64,000 bases of DNA from Mucilaginibacter gotjawali (GCF_002355435.1 NZ_AP017313.1:6076001-6140000), one strand, 5' to 3'. Shown: positions 7,845 through 17,068, counted from the stretch's first letter. A program made the numbers and translations. Notes: generated by a model from the letters alone, not told the origin.

Positions 7845-8945
7845 ATGATGCGGAGACTACTTCTTGTTATGCTATTTGCGTGTACGAGTACACGGATTTT
7901 TTCCCAGCAACTGATTCCATTTAGTATAAGTGGTAAATTTAATTCAGATACGGTAGAAGGGAAAATGTACCTAATGTACGAGATAGACGGAAATGGAAAA
8001 ATGGATAGTAGCTTTATTAAAAAGGGAGCCTTTTCCTTTTCAGGAAATATTATACACCCGGAATTTGCGATTTTAGCCTTCAATAACAGGAGAGCCGACC
8101 TTTTTCTGTCCCCAAAACCAATGACCGCGTTGTTTAAGAATTCTCAGCTTAAAGAGCCGGAAATTACTAGCTCACAAAGTGATTCAGAGTTTAGGGAAAT
8201 AGAAAAAAGTTTGCTTAAAATAAATAAACGCTGGCAAACAGTGTTAGATACTCTTGATGTAGTTAGTAAAAGAAGCCTTACGAGTTTTCAGGAATTAAGA
8301 GATTGGGTATTGCTCCCATATTTTGAAGAGTGCAGAGAGGCCTATCTTGATTTTTTTGCCAGACATCGGCAATCATTTGTTACGGCTTATTATCTATCGC
8401 AAAATGCAATAGAAATGAACCAGGGAGTTTTTCCTATTGATTCTTTACAGGCTTATTATGATAGATTTGCTGCGCCAATAAAAAATAGTTGGTACGGAAA
8501 AAAAATTTCCGAAGAACTTATAAGGAGGAGGATTGCTGTTCCCGGAACAGCAGCATTTGATTTCACCCGGGCCGACAAAAACGGGCAAAAACTGTCCTTG
8601 TCATCTTTTCGGGGAAAATATGTTTTACTTGATTTTTGGGGAAGCTGGTGCGTTCCGTGCAGAAAAGGCAATCCACATTTAAAAGAGCTTTATTCTCGCT
8701 ATAAAGACAAAGGCTTTGATATTATTGGTATTGCCAAAGATGATCATACAAAAGATGCTTGGCTAAAAGCAATTAGAACGGATGGGCTTCCATGGCATCA
8801 TGTTTTATGTGACAGTCTTGACGTAATGTATAACATTACATCTTATCCAACTAAAATACTGCTTGATACAAAAGGAACAATAATCGGGCGTTTTGGCGAA
8901 GAAGAAGCAGGGCTTGATAAACTACTGATTTCGATTTTTAACTAA
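7845..8945 (+). CDS. TlpA-like thioredoxin-domain protein (DUF4369 + redoxin)
   Basis: A 366-residue exported protein. A signal peptide occupies residues 1-20 (ends STRIFSQQ). A DUF4369-like beta domain follows (about 22-110, SISGKFN...GKMYLMYEIDG), then a helical linker and a thioredoxin fold (about 235-366) with the redox motif WCVPC (Cys269, Cys272) and the cis-Pro loop SYPTKILLD. It should act as a thiol-disulfide oxidoreductase in the periplasm. Two paralogues lie at 52844-53988 and 54035-55174, but this one is clearly more AT-rich than its neighbours and diverges in sequence. It stands alone between two gene-poor, remnant-like regions, so a different origin from the paralogues is plausible. 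ATG at 7845 and 7848 are equally possible starts. Confidence 0.9.
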   Translation: MMRRLLLVMLFACTSTRIFSQQLIPFSISGKFNSDTVEGKMYLMYEIDGNGKMDSSFIKKGAFSFSGNIIHPEFAILAFNNRRADLFLSPKPMTALFKNSQLKEPEITSSQSDSEFREIEKSLLKINKRWQTVLDTLDVVSKRSLTSFQELRDWVLLPYFEECREAYLDFFARHRQSFVTAYYLSQNAIEMNQGVFPIDSLQAYYDRFAAPIKNSWYGKKISEELIRRRIAVPGTAAFDFTRADKNGQKLSLSSFRGKYVLLDFWGSWCVPCRKGNPHLKELYSRYKDKGFDIIGIAKDDHTKDAWLKAIRTDGLPWHHVLCDSLDVMYNITSYPTKILLDTKGTIIGRFGEEEAGLDKLLISIFN

Positions 8946-8956
8946 ACGCATTAGTG

Positions 8957-9060
8957 TGAGCCCATAAGGGAATCGAACCCTGCTTACAAACTCCTAATTA
9001 AAACGCCAAACGGCGCAAGTCCTCTAGAAAATAGTTCGAGAAATGCCCAGCTTGGGCTCA
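8957..9060 (-). other. tRNA-like remnant (T-arm and acceptor-like ends)
   Basis: On the minus strand an 8-base arm TGAGCCCA (9060-9053) pairs perfectly with TGGGCTCA (8964-8957), and next to the 3' arm lies GCAGGGTTCGATTCCCTTA, which is a tRNA-like T-stem/loop (AGGG-TTCGATT-CCCT). A CGCC-GTTT-GGCG hairpin sits inside. The 104-base length and the absence of a normal D-arm or anticodon arm rule out a standard tRNA. More fragments with GATCGAAC/TTCGAG lie at 9034-9128. Best reading: decayed tRNA-derived or integration-site sequence. Confidence 0.35.
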
Positions 9061-9223
9061 ACTCGATTATCAGCCTGAAACAGGATCGAACTAATCTATC
9101 GAGAAGAAATCTTAAAGCCTGATCGAGGCAATGATAAATGGACAGATGGGGCTTGGTATAGTGCCAGCCAAAGCGAAATTCAACAACTTTGACCTGGTTA
9201 TCCAAGGTGATAATTGTATCAAT

Positions 9224-10713
9224 TTAAACGTTGGCCATGGGTATAGTAAAACAAAATTCCGTTCCAACATCCCTTACGCTGTCAACCCAAATAGTTCCTT
9301 TGCATTTTTCAACCAGATCTTTACAAAACAACAGGCCCATCCCCGTGCCTGATTCGTTATTGGTACCAATATGGCTGTCAACTTTTGCCTTGAATAATTT
9401 ATTGCATTCTTCAGTACTCATTCCAATACCGTTATCCTTTACACTAATGGTAATAAATTGATGGTCTTTCTTAACGGATACAGCAATTATGCTCTGCTTT
9501 CTCGAAAATTTAATGGCATTAGTGATCAGGTTACGTGTTACTATCCGAATCGAATCCGGATCTGCCCATGCAATGATATCTTCGGGAACATTAAGTATTA
9601 ATTTAATATCCTTTTGTGCAGCCTGTTCGCTCAGGTGGCTTTTCTCTTTGGTGATGATTTCCTTAACCGGGAACTGCCGGATGGCATTTTCAAAGTTCTC
9701 CATTTGGGTATTTATCCAAAACAATAAAGTGTCAAGGAAGTCGGAAGTGTAGTTCAATTTTTTACTACCGAGGGGATTAAGTTGAGCATCTCATGGGTTG
9801 AAATGTTATCATCCTGGAACAGATCAAATATTCCCCTCAAACTACTTAACGGGCCTCTTAAATCGTGCGCCAGTATGGCTATCAGTCGGTCCTTCAGGGT
9901 ATTAAGGGTATTTAATTTATTGGCATGTTCTTTTAGTTTTTCATTTTGCCTGGCAATCTGGTTTTCATGATTTGTTAGTTCCGTAATATCCTGCATCGCC
10001 CCGATCATTCGGATGCCCACACCCTTTTCATCCCGGATGACTATCCCCTTATCCAACACAATAGCATATTCGCCATTGGCCTTTCTGAACCGGTATTTTT
10101 CTGTCCAGTGTGTCATACTGCCATATTTAACCGGATCGGCATAAAGTACCACCCTTTCCCTGTCATCCGGATGAACATGTTGGGCAAAAAAACGCATGTC
10201 GCCGGAGTTTATGCCCGGCGTATGGCCAAACGATTTCTTTATATTTCCGGAATAATAAACCTCATTGGTTTCTAAGTTCCAATCCCAGATAATATCTGTG
10301 GTAGCTTCGGTCACGTATTCAAAACGCTCAATGCTTTTTTCTAATGAATGGAGCGTATCCGATTCTACTGCTACGGTCTCGGTATTTATTTTACGGCCGG
10401 TACAAAACATTACCTCCTCTTCCGGCATCCATGATGCAGACCATGAAACCGTACCGCCCAACCCGCTTTTTCCTCCAAAATCATTATCAAACACGGTACT
10501 GTTACCTTCATAAATAGCTTTCCTTAATAAGCCGGCATTGTCTGAATGAAACCATTCACTGATATGTTTACCCCTGAGTGCCTGCTTTTCAAATCCATAT
10601 AATTTCTCAACGCCGTTGCTGGCCATAATAACGTTCAACTGCCTGTCGAATAAACAAAGTAACTCGGGCGAATTATTGATTATTTGGTAACCGCAGGTAT
10701 TTTTATCATTCAT
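9224..10713 (-). pseudogene. PAS-domain sensor histidine kinase, split by a frameshift
   Basis: Two overlapping frames encode one kinase. Residues of the first piece (9754-10713, 319 aa): two PAS domains (about 10-95 and 130-245, the second with HPDDRERV and a PAC tail), a coiled-coil linker and the HisKA H-box AILAHDLRGPL with phospho-accepting His at about 283. The second piece (9224-9757) holds the HATPase domain: N-box NLITNAIKFSRK, DNGIGM, and GTGMGLLFCKDLV. The reading frames meet at an A6 run (9758-9763): one extra A would join VVK to LNYTSDF in frame. The run forms A-AAA-AAT followed by TGA, so -1 slippage could also make the full protein. No transmembrane segment is visible, so sensing is cytoplasmic. 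If the break is real, the short product lacks ATPase and would be inactive. Confidence 0.88.
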
Positions 10714-11247
10714 TTTACGTAAAATTTAGTGGAAATTTCAGCCCGACCATAGCAATTGCCGGTTTATTCAGACACAAAGTGAAAAAATAAAGCATAATCG
10801 TTAATTCCCGACATTTTTATTAAAAAATTGCAATAAAATTGTTCTATGTTTTAATATATTTCTATATTTTATCAAAATAAACAAAATATTTTAATGTTTT
10901 TTTGATGTTTTGTTAAAACATTGTCCTTTATACTCAAATATTATTCAAAAAGTTATTGTAAAACTTTAATATGTCTTTTTTATTTAGCGTAATAGCTGAT
11001 TTATAACAAAAAAACCGGCAAAATAAAAGCAGGGAGATGGATTTTGCCGATAAATGGACTGACAGCAAGTAAAAAACAGGGGGGTGTCGCTAATTTTTTC
11101 AAGTTCAGGATTAAATGTTCGCGTTTTTTTTGAATAAAGGTTCATCAGAGGTGATAGTTTGATTAGCCATTTACCAATCTTTCTTTTTACATACTTTCAT
11201 TGGTAAAAGCGACCTTTACATTTTTAAACCTCCATAATTATTTAAGC
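10714..11247. other. AT-rich intergenic region
   Basis: A 530-base gap between divergently transcribed genes. Positions about 10790-11010 are extremely AT-rich with many T and A tracts, then the composition returns to normal. I find no gene, tRNA or clear hairpin apart from a small TGTTTT/AAAACA dyad at 10906-10920. It probably holds the promoters of both flanking genes; bent DNA is likely from the phased A/T tracts. Confidence 0.5.
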
Positions 11248-11721
11248 ATGAAAAAAATATCCCTTATAGCTGTGATTAGTATTTTTATCGTTGCGATAAC
11301 TAACAGCCACACAAAAGCACAAGCCACGCTAACCCAACAGGCGCTGGCGCCGGCTGCTCCCTGGGCGGATAGCCAACTTATTGAACCGGCAGCATTATCG
11401 GCTGAACTCAAAGCTCCCGGAACAAATGCGCCCATGATCTATAATATTGGCGCGGTAGAAGATATTAAAGGCGCCAGGCACATTGGCGCGGTAAGTAACG
11501 CTGAAAACTTCGGGAAGTTTAAAAAGGCGGTAGCCGCCCTTCCAAAAAATACCGTCATAATTATTTATTGCGGATGCTGCCCTTTTACCAAATGCCCCAA
11601 TATCCGCCCTGCTTTTCTTGAATTAAAAAAAGAGGGCTTTACAAATATTAAGGTGCTGAACCTGCCCGTTAATTTGAAATCAGACTGGATCGCTAAAGGT
11701 TACCCTCTCGAAAGCAAATAA
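11248..11721 (+). CDS. Exported rhodanese-like protein
   Basis: A 157-residue protein with a signal peptide (residues 1-25, ending THTKAQ-type) and a rhodanese-like fold: PMIYNIGAVEDIKGARHIGAV is the CDC25/rhodanese entry region, and YCGCCPFTKCPNIRPA is the active-site loop with Cys108, Cys110, Cys111 and Cys116. The extra cysteines are unlike a plain sulfurtransferase and could bind metal or form disulfides in the periplasm. The start is ATG 11248 (MKKISLI...); the earlier in-frame GTG/ATG codons from 11200 lie in the leader. It is convergent with the pullulanase with only 14 bases between stops. Confidence 0.82.
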   Translation: MKKISLIAVISIFIVAITNSHTKAQATLTQQALAPAAPWADSQLIEPAALSAELKAPGTNAPMIYNIGAVEDIKGARHIGAVSNAENFGKFKKAVAALPKNTVIIIYCGCCPFTKCPNIRPAFLELKKEGFTNIKVLNLPVNLKSDWIAKGYPLESK

Positions 11722-11735
11722 AAATGTCGCCGGCT

Positions 11736-13733
11736 TTATTTGCTGTATAAAACATAGGCGGAGGTGCTGGCAATGTCGATATTCCCGGCGGCAACTGTTT
11801 TAATCCCGGCCTCATTAATGGTGTTTTCGTCGGCCGCTATCGTCCATACGCCTCCTGGTAGCTTCAGGGCCTGGTTTGCTTTATTCCCGTTCAGTATAAC
11901 CAGGATGTTTTTCCATTTATCGCCGTTGGCATGGTTGCTGATCTGGTAACAGATCAGGCCCGGAACACCTGTGTTCACAAATTTAAGGCGCTCATTGATC
12001 ATCTTTGCAAACGGCATGCGGAAGGCGGGATGGTTTTTTCGTAAGGCGATCAGACCCTTATAATACGCAAAAACGGCTTTGTATTTCGTTTTTCGGCTCC
12101 AGTCAATCTGGTTGATGGAATCTGGTTTATTAAACGAATTGGCAACGCCCTGTTTGGTCCGCAATAATTCGGCGCCGGAGTGCAAAAAAGATATTCCCTG
12201 CGATGTAAGTACAACAGCGTTCGCTAATTTATCCATCTTTATCAATTCGGCTTCCGGGGCATTTGGATTGGATATTTTAAGCCTGTCGAATAAGGTGTTA
12301 TCATCATGACAGGAAGCATAGGTGATGGTCTCGTACGGCTCAGATGCCCATGGTCCTTTATCGTAATTCACCAGGTCGTAATTTACCTGCGGATTGGGGA
12401 TGGAAGCCACGATACCGAACTTTACGCTTTCGTCCATTTTTGTATTTCCGCTTACAAAGCCCTTTTCTTTCAGGTCACCCCATCCTCCTTTTAAACCGTC
12501 GCGCAGGTCGTCGCTAAAAACGGCTTGCTCGTGCAGTTTTGATACATTCTTTTTAACGGCTCTTAAAGCTTCCGGCATAGGGCTGTTGCCCGCTGTCCAC
12601 CCTTCTCCATAGACGAAAATGGTGGGGTCGATCTTATGCAATGTATCACTGATCATGTTCATGGTTTTAATGTCATGCACCCCCATCAAATCAAACCTGA
12701 AGCCATCCAGGTGGTATTCTTTTGCCCAGTAAACCACCGATTCAATCATAAACTTACGCGCCATCGGCATTTCAGACGCCACCTCATTGCCGCAGCCGGT
12801 TGCGTTTGAATATGATCCGTCGGGGTTATGCCGGTAAAAATATCCCGGCGCAAACTGGCTGAAGTTGGCATGATCAATGTCGCTGGTATGATTATAAACC
12901 ACATCCAATATTACCCGAAGCCCGTTTTGATGCAGGGTTTGCACCATTTTTTTAAACTCCTTTATCCGCACATTTCCATCATACGGATCACTTGAGTAGC
13001 TACCTTCGGGTACGTTATAATTTAGCGGGTCGTATCCCCAGTTATATTGGCCGGCAGCGGGCTTTGTTTCATCAACCGAATTAAAATCAAAGCAGGGAAG
13101 CAAGTGAACGTGCGTTACCCCCAATTCTTTAATATGGTCCAGCCCGGTTGCTTCTCCATCCGGGCTTTTGGTGCCGGTTTCTGCAAGCCCTAAATATTTG
13201 CCCTTATGCTGTATGCCGGAATTTGGATCGACAGAGATATCCCGCATATGTAATTCATAAATAATGATATCTGTAAAGTTTTTTAGCGCCGGTTTTTTGT
13301 CGTTTCGCCAGTTTTTGGGGTTGGTTGAAGCCAGGTCCACCACCATGCCGCGCTTACCGTTTACGCCTACAGCTTTGGCATAAATATCCGGGGATTCCAG
13401 CAGCCGCTTGCCTTCCTGCATTACCTGGAAGGTGTAGTATTTGTTTTTGATGTCTTTGTCAACCACTGTTTTCCAAACGCCCTTATTTCCTTTTACCATA
13501 TTGATGGTACTTAAAGCCCCGCCACCATCGCCCGCATCATATAAACGCAGCGTAACAGCTGATGCCTTTGGTGCCCAAACTTTAAAAACCGTTTTCGCAG
13601 GAGTGTATTTAACCCCGAGGTCTTTACCGGTATAAACAGGATAATTGTCAAAGGGGCCAACAAGTTGCGCAACCCCGGCGGTTTTAAGCATAGTTATAAA
13701 CAGGATGATTGATAATGTTTTTGAATATTTCAT
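11736..13733 (-). CDS. pulA: Type I pullulanase (GH13, CBM48)
   Basis: A 665-residue secreted glycoside hydrolase that cleaves alpha-1,6 branches of pullulan, glycogen or starch. Signal peptide at 1-22; CBM48/E-set domain about 35-150 (KVWAPKASAVTLRLYD); GH13 barrel with the type I pullulanase signature YNWGYDPLNYN and the four conserved regions: DVVYNH (I), GFRFDLMG with the nucleophile Asp (II), YGEGW with the acid/base Glu (III) and CHDDNTLFDR (IV). The C-terminal beta domain ends SAYVLYSK. Length and order match GH13_14 enzymes of Bacteroidota. It stands alone, not in a sus-type locus, and has no obvious lipobox, so it is either periplasmic or released. Confidence 0.94.
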   Translation of the reverse strand: MKYSKTLSIILFITMLKTAGVAQLVGPFDNYPVYTGKDLGVKYTPAKTVFKVWAPKASAVTLRLYDAGDGGGALSTINMVKGNKGVWKTVVDKDIKNKYYTFQVMQEGKRLLESPDIYAKAVGVNGKRGMVVDLASTNPKNWRNDKKPALKNFTDIIIYELHMRDISVDPNSGIQHKGKYLGLAETGTKSPDGEATGLDHIKELGVTHVHLLPCFDFNSVDETKPAAGQYNWGYDPLNYNVPEGSYSSDPYDGNVRIKEFKKMVQTLHQNGLRVILDVVYNHTSDIDHANFSQFAPGYFYRHNPDGSYSNATGCGNEVASEMPMARKFMIESVVYWAKEYHLDGFRFDLMGVHDIKTMNMISDTLHKIDPTIFVYGEGWTAGNSPMPEALRAVKKNVSKLHEQAVFSDDLRDGLKGGWGDLKEKGFVSGNTKMDESVKFGIVASIPNPQVNYDLVNYDKGPWASEPYETITYASCHDDNTLFDRLKISNPNAPEAELIKMDKLANAVVLTSQGISFLHSGAELLRTKQGVANSFNKPDSINQIDWSRKTKYKAVFAYYKGLIALRKNHPAFRMPFAKMINERLKFVNTGVPGLICYQISNHANGDKWKNILVILNGNKANQALKLPGGVWTIAADENTINEAGIKTVAAGNIDIASTSAYVLYSK

Positions 13734-13807
13734 AATCGGTTGTCCGGGATCGTTCCCGCTTTGGATGATTGGTTAAATATAGAATTAATTTAACTTGTAG
13801 TTGTTTT

Positions 13808-14293
13808 TCAATTTCGCCACTTGAATGATTTTTCATCGATAGCCCTCATGGTACAGAGCACCCCGTTTAAATGGTCAACTTCATGCTGTAAAAGCTCAGA
13901 CAGGTCTCCTTCCATTTTCCAGCTTTGGGGCGTCCAGTGCTCATCCAGGTAATTGATGGTTAAGCTCCGGTGTCTTTTTACTTTCACCAGCAAATTCGGA
14001 AAGCTCATGCAATCGTCCCATAATTCAAACAGCTCCCCGCTCAAATCAGTAAATTCAGGGTTGATAAAAATAACCGGCCTGTCAATATGCATGTAAACCA
14101 GCCTTTTCATAATACCCAATTGAGGCGCCGCAATGGCCCTGCCGAAATTATATTTCAGCCTGATTTGCTGCATCACATTTTCCAAATCGGCAACCCAATC
14201 TTTCAATAAGGGCAGGTCTGTTTTCAGCACAGGCTGGCAGGTTTCATAAAGGCGGGGATCGCCCAGTAAAAGCAGGTCGTTGAGGCTTTTCAA
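13808..14293 (-). CDS. Divergent peptide deformylase-like protein
   Basis: A 161-residue member of the deformylase fold. Motif 1 is GRAIAAPQ (51-58) instead of GxGLAAPQ; motif 2 is DDCMS (93-97) instead of EGCLS; motif 3 HEVDH (137-141) is intact. The metal ligands Cys95, His137 and His141 and the catalytic Glu138 are therefore present, but the Gly before Cys is changed to Asp and the substrate loop differs. A canonical copy is at 19301-19873. Divergent second deformylases are common in Bacteroidota, and some act on substrates other than nascent N-formyl peptides. It is monocistronic. Catalysis is likely possible; the physiological substrate is not shown by sequence. Confidence 0.85.
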   Translation of the reverse strand: MKSLNDLLLLGDPRLYETCQPVLKTDLPLLKDWVADLENVMQQIRLKYNFGRAIAAPQLGIMKRLVYMHIDRPVIFINPEFTDLSGELFELWDDCMSFPNLLVKVKRHRSLTINYLDEHWTPQSWKMEGDLSELLQHEVDHLNGVLCTMRAIDEKSFKWRN

Positions 14294-14636
14294 AATAATG
14301 AAGATTTATCCTGCAATATTAGGAAATACTGACAGTAAACACGTAGAAATGCAGGATTTCTGCAACACAAAACCCTGCCTGAAAGGTTAAAACAATAAAC
14401 ACGAAGTAAATTTTGTGCCCGGCTTACTTTCCGTGTCCTGCCAGATAATGGTAGCGAATGGCGCTTGTTTGCTAACCCCCGGCCAAAATAAAGCAGTAAC
14501 TCCTGGTTGTCTTACACAAAATAATCAAGGATGAAAACAGTTTAAACAAACTAACCGGTTGCCACATGCTGCAAAAAACAACAGGGGCCATATTTACCGG
14601 CCCCTGTTGTTTTCTATCTTGGTTTAAAAAATCAAA
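14294..14636. other. Intergenic region upstream of the deformylase-like gene
   Basis: A 340-base gap between two minus-strand genes. Apart from the strong terminator at 14573-14613 I see no gene. The part near 14310-14420 should contain the promoter of the deformylase-like gene, but no convincing consensus match stands out. Confidence 0.4.
14573..14613 (-). terminator. Rho-independent terminator of the DUF4142 gene
   Basis: A 15-bp perfect stem (14575-14589 with 14599-14613; core ACAACAGGGGCC) closes a 9-base loop and is followed on the minus strand by a run of T. It lies 24 bases beyond the stop of the DUF4142 gene. Confidence 0.9.
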
Positions 14637-15218
14637 TTACTTCATGCTATCATGAATTTTAGTAACGGCATCCAGGTGCATTTGCACCACGGGCGCTGTT
14701 TTACCCGCAAAACCGGCCAGCGCAGGGTCTTTGCCGTTTTTGGCTTCGTCCTGCATCAGGCTGAGGGCATCTTTATGGTCGTCCGCCATCAAATTGATAT
14801 AGGCCTTATCAAAATCGGTGCCTGTTAACTTTGACATGTCTTCAAATTTCTTTTGGTGATCAGCATCCATAGCTGCAGGCATCGTAATATTTTCCTTTTT
14901 TGCAATTTCCGTCAGCGCATCCCCGGCCTTGCTATGATCTTTTACCATCATTTCAGCAATTTTTTTAATCTGCGCATCGGCTGTTTTTTGCAGCGCGAGT
15001 TTTGACAACGCTATTTCAGCCATTCCCCCGGCAGCTGCCGAGGTTGCGAATTTCGCGTCACCGGTGACCGTTTTCATCGTATCTGCCGACATGGCGCTTG
15101 TATCTTTTGCTTTGTTTGCGCTGTCGGCGCTTTCTTTGGCGTCTTTTGGCGCGCTGTTGCATCCCTGCAAGGCATATGCCGCAAGGGCGATAATGAACAC
15201 ATAACTTAGTTTTTTCAT
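14637..15218 (-). CDS. DUF4142 lipoprotein (ferritin-like four-helix)
   Basis: A 193-residue envelope lipoprotein. The signal ends in a lipobox LQGC (Cys20), followed by a Lys/Ala/Ser-rich flexible linker to about residue 50 and a four-helix domain (55-190) with the pattern KIAEMMVKDHSKAGDAL and YINLMADDHKDALSLM. His-containing helices give it the ferritin-like look of DUF4142. The function is unknown; members are often induced by stress in Bacteroidota and Proteobacteria. A strong terminator follows. The start MKKLSYV fits a lipoprotein signal peptide. Confidence 0.88.
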   Translation of the reverse strand: MKKLSYVFIIALAAYALQGCNSAPKDAKESADSANKAKDTSAMSADTMKTVTGDAKFATSAAAGGMAEIALSKLALQKTADAQIKKIAEMMVKDHSKAGDALTEIAKKENITMPAAMDADHQKKFEDMSKLTGTDFDKAYINLMADDHKDALSLMQDEAKNGKDPALAGFAGKTAPVVQMHLDAVTKIHDSMK

Positions 15219-15284
15219 GGCGATATTATTTTATTTATTAGTTAAACAAAATAATTCGCTATAAGTTTTCTTCAGTTCAACTGC

Positions 15285-15935
15285 CTATGTTAATTCTTTC
15301 ATCAGCTTGTCAAACGCTTCCCGTAATTCAGCAAGCGCTGTTTCCAGTTTCAGCACACGGGCTTCCAGGCCGCCGTGGTTCCTGGAAGGTGCCTCATCTT
15401 CAAAATCTTCATCGCTAAAATCGGGAGTGCCACATAATAAATGCGCGTACCGGGCCTCCTTTTGGCCCGGCCTCCGCGGTAACTGCACCAGGAATGGCAT
15501 TTCGGGGCTGCTTAGGCGTTCAAGCACTTCCTGCACTTCTTCAATCGATTCAAATTCATGCATCCTGCCCGAGTTGGTGTTCAATTCACCGGGCGTTTGC
15601 GGGCCACGAAGCATCAATAAACAAATTATGGCCACTTCTGATGGTAATACCGGGAATACAATAGCAAAATTATGTTTGTATTTAACCGAACGTATCGAGC
15701 CGCCGGTGGCCGTCGAGATCAATCCTCTTCGTTTTAAGGTATTCAGCGCCTGCACTACCGTTTCATCATCATAGTTAACCACCGGCTTGCGCGATGTTTT
15801 TTGATTGCAGGCCGTGGTAAGGCTATTGATGGTCATTGGGTAATATTCAGGCGTGGTTTTGCTTTTTTCCATTAACACGCCCAGAACGCGAAGCTCTTCG
15901 GCATTTAATACAGGTAAAGTAATTGGTGAATCCAT
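15285..15935 (-). CDS. YceH family (DUF480) winged-helix protein
   Basis: A 216-residue protein with two tandem winged-helix domains typical of YceH/UPF0502: it begins with LNAEELRVLGVLMEKSKTTPEYYPMT and contains LTTACNQKTSRKPV, then LRGPQTPGELNTNSGRMHEF, then PFLVQLPRRPGQKEARYAHLL. A C-terminal coiled coil (about 185-216) completes the usual layout. The family probably binds DNA but no target is established. It is a single gene. The upstream region (15936-16108) is shared with the divergent metallo-hydrolase and carries a long inverted repeat. Confidence 0.92.
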   Translation of the reverse strand: MDSPITLPVLNAEELRVLGVLMEKSKTTPEYYPMTINSLTTACNQKTSRKPVVNYDDETVVQALNTLKRRGLISTATGGSIRSVKYKHNFAIVFPVLPSEVAIICLLMLRGPQTPGELNTNSGRMHEFESIEEVQEVLERLSSPEMPFLVQLPRRPGQKEARYAHLLCGTPDFSDEDFEDEAPSRNHGGLEARVLKLETALAELREAFDKLMKELT

Positions 15936-15951
15936 GGGATAAATGTAACGT

Positions 15952-16078
15952 ATTTCGGATTTTCAATTTCGGATATTTTATTTATTGATTTGAGAATTAA
16001 GCGATTTGTGAAAAGATTGTAATTTTAAACATAGGAAGATGCCTGCATTATATAAATCCGAAATTGAAAATCCGAAAT
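15952..16078. repeat. 23-bp perfect inverted repeat (ATCCGAAAT word)
   Basis: Positions 15952-15974 and 16056-16078 are exact reverse complements (23 bp) separated by 81 bases. Each arm repeats the word ATCCGAAAT. It fills the gap between the divergent yceH and metallo-hydrolase genes; the same word recurs at 58794-58811 beside a stop codon. Part of the window-wide word-repeat family. Confidence 0.75.
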
Positions 16079-16108
16079 CCAAAATAAAACAAGTTTCTTT
16101 GCATTATC

Positions 16109-16945
16109 ATGTCGCTTTTTATCGCATCGTTAAATTCAGGAAGCAATGGCAATTGCTATTATGTGGGCAATGAGCACGAAGCAGTACTGGTGGATGCCGG
16201 CATATCCTGCCGCGAAACCGAAAAACGGATGCTGCGCCTGGGTTTGTCGATGAAAAAGGTAAGGGCGATTTTTGTTTCACATGAGCACTCCGACCATATC
16301 AACGGGATACCTGTTTTGTCAAAAAAATACCAGTTGCCTGTTTATATTACGCCCCCAACAATGCGCGGCGGAAGTTTGGTTATTGACGGCCAATTACTCA
16401 ACTCTTTCAATCCTTTCGAAACAGTTACGATTGGCGGATTAAACATCACCCCCTTCCCCAAAAAGCACGATGCCAGTGATCCTTATAGTTTTACAATCAC
16501 CTCGGCAGGCGTAACTGTAGGTGTTTTTACGGATATCGGGATAGCCTGCGAAAACCTCGTCAATCATTTCAGCAGATGCCATGCCGCGTTTTTGGAAGCC
16601 AATTATGATGATGATATGCTGGATAAGGGCGGGTATCCCTACCACCTGAAGCGCCGGATCCGCGGCGGAAACGGGCATTTATCCAACAAACAAGCTGTTG
16701 AGCTTTTTATGGCGCACCGCCCGCCCTTTATGAGCCATTTGCTGTTGTCGCACTTGTCAAAAAACAATAATGACCCGCAACTGGTGCAGCAATTATTTGA
16801 GGCGTGCGCCGGTGGGGTAAACATTACCGTCGCCTCGCGGTACCAGGAAACCGAAGTATACTATATCAACGGAAACCATCTTCCGGGAATAGCAAACAAG
16901 AATGGCGCTGTTGACCTGCATCCGGTTCAAACAAGTCTTTTTTAA
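16109..16945 (+). CDS. MBL-fold metallo-hydrolase, YycJ/WalJ-like
   Basis: A 278-residue metallo-beta-lactamase-fold protein. It opens FIASLNSGSNGNCYYV, typical of the YycJ/WalJ group, and carries the metal-binding motif SHEHSDH (about 56-62), with further ligands expected in KKHDASDP (about 118-125), TDIG (143-146) and the C-terminal SHLSKNN. Such enzymes are dinuclear-metal phosphodiesterases, with 5'-exonuclease activity reported for WalJ-like members. It is cytoplasmic with no signal peptide. The ATG at 16109 follows closely on CTTTGC, the promoter-like sequence often found next to starts here. Confidence 0.9.
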   Translation: MSLFIASLNSGSNGNCYYVGNEHEAVLVDAGISCRETEKRMLRLGLSMKKVRAIFVSHEHSDHINGIPVLSKKYQLPVYITPPTMRGGSLVIDGQLLNSFNPFETVTIGGLNITPFPKKHDASDPYSFTITSAGVTVGVFTDIGIACENLVNHFSRCHAAFLEANYDDDMLDKGGYPYHLKRRIRGGNGHLSNKQAVELFMAHRPPFMSHLLLSHLSKNNNDPQLVQQLFEACAGGVNITVASRYQETEVYYINGNHLPGIANKNGAVDLHPVQTSLF

Positions 16946-17068
16946 TACAACGCAGCAAAGCGTCAACTGATGGCCCTGTAGTATACGGTTGGGTCCATAT
17001 CCCGTAGCCGTATTTTATCAATCAAATGACATTAATTGCTGTGCTTTTAGGTATTTTTGTTTTGAATT

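Noticed and set aside
8957..9060. Functional tRNA or tmRNA
   Set aside because: No D-arm, anticodon arm or tmRNA tag frame; 104 bases is wrong for both.
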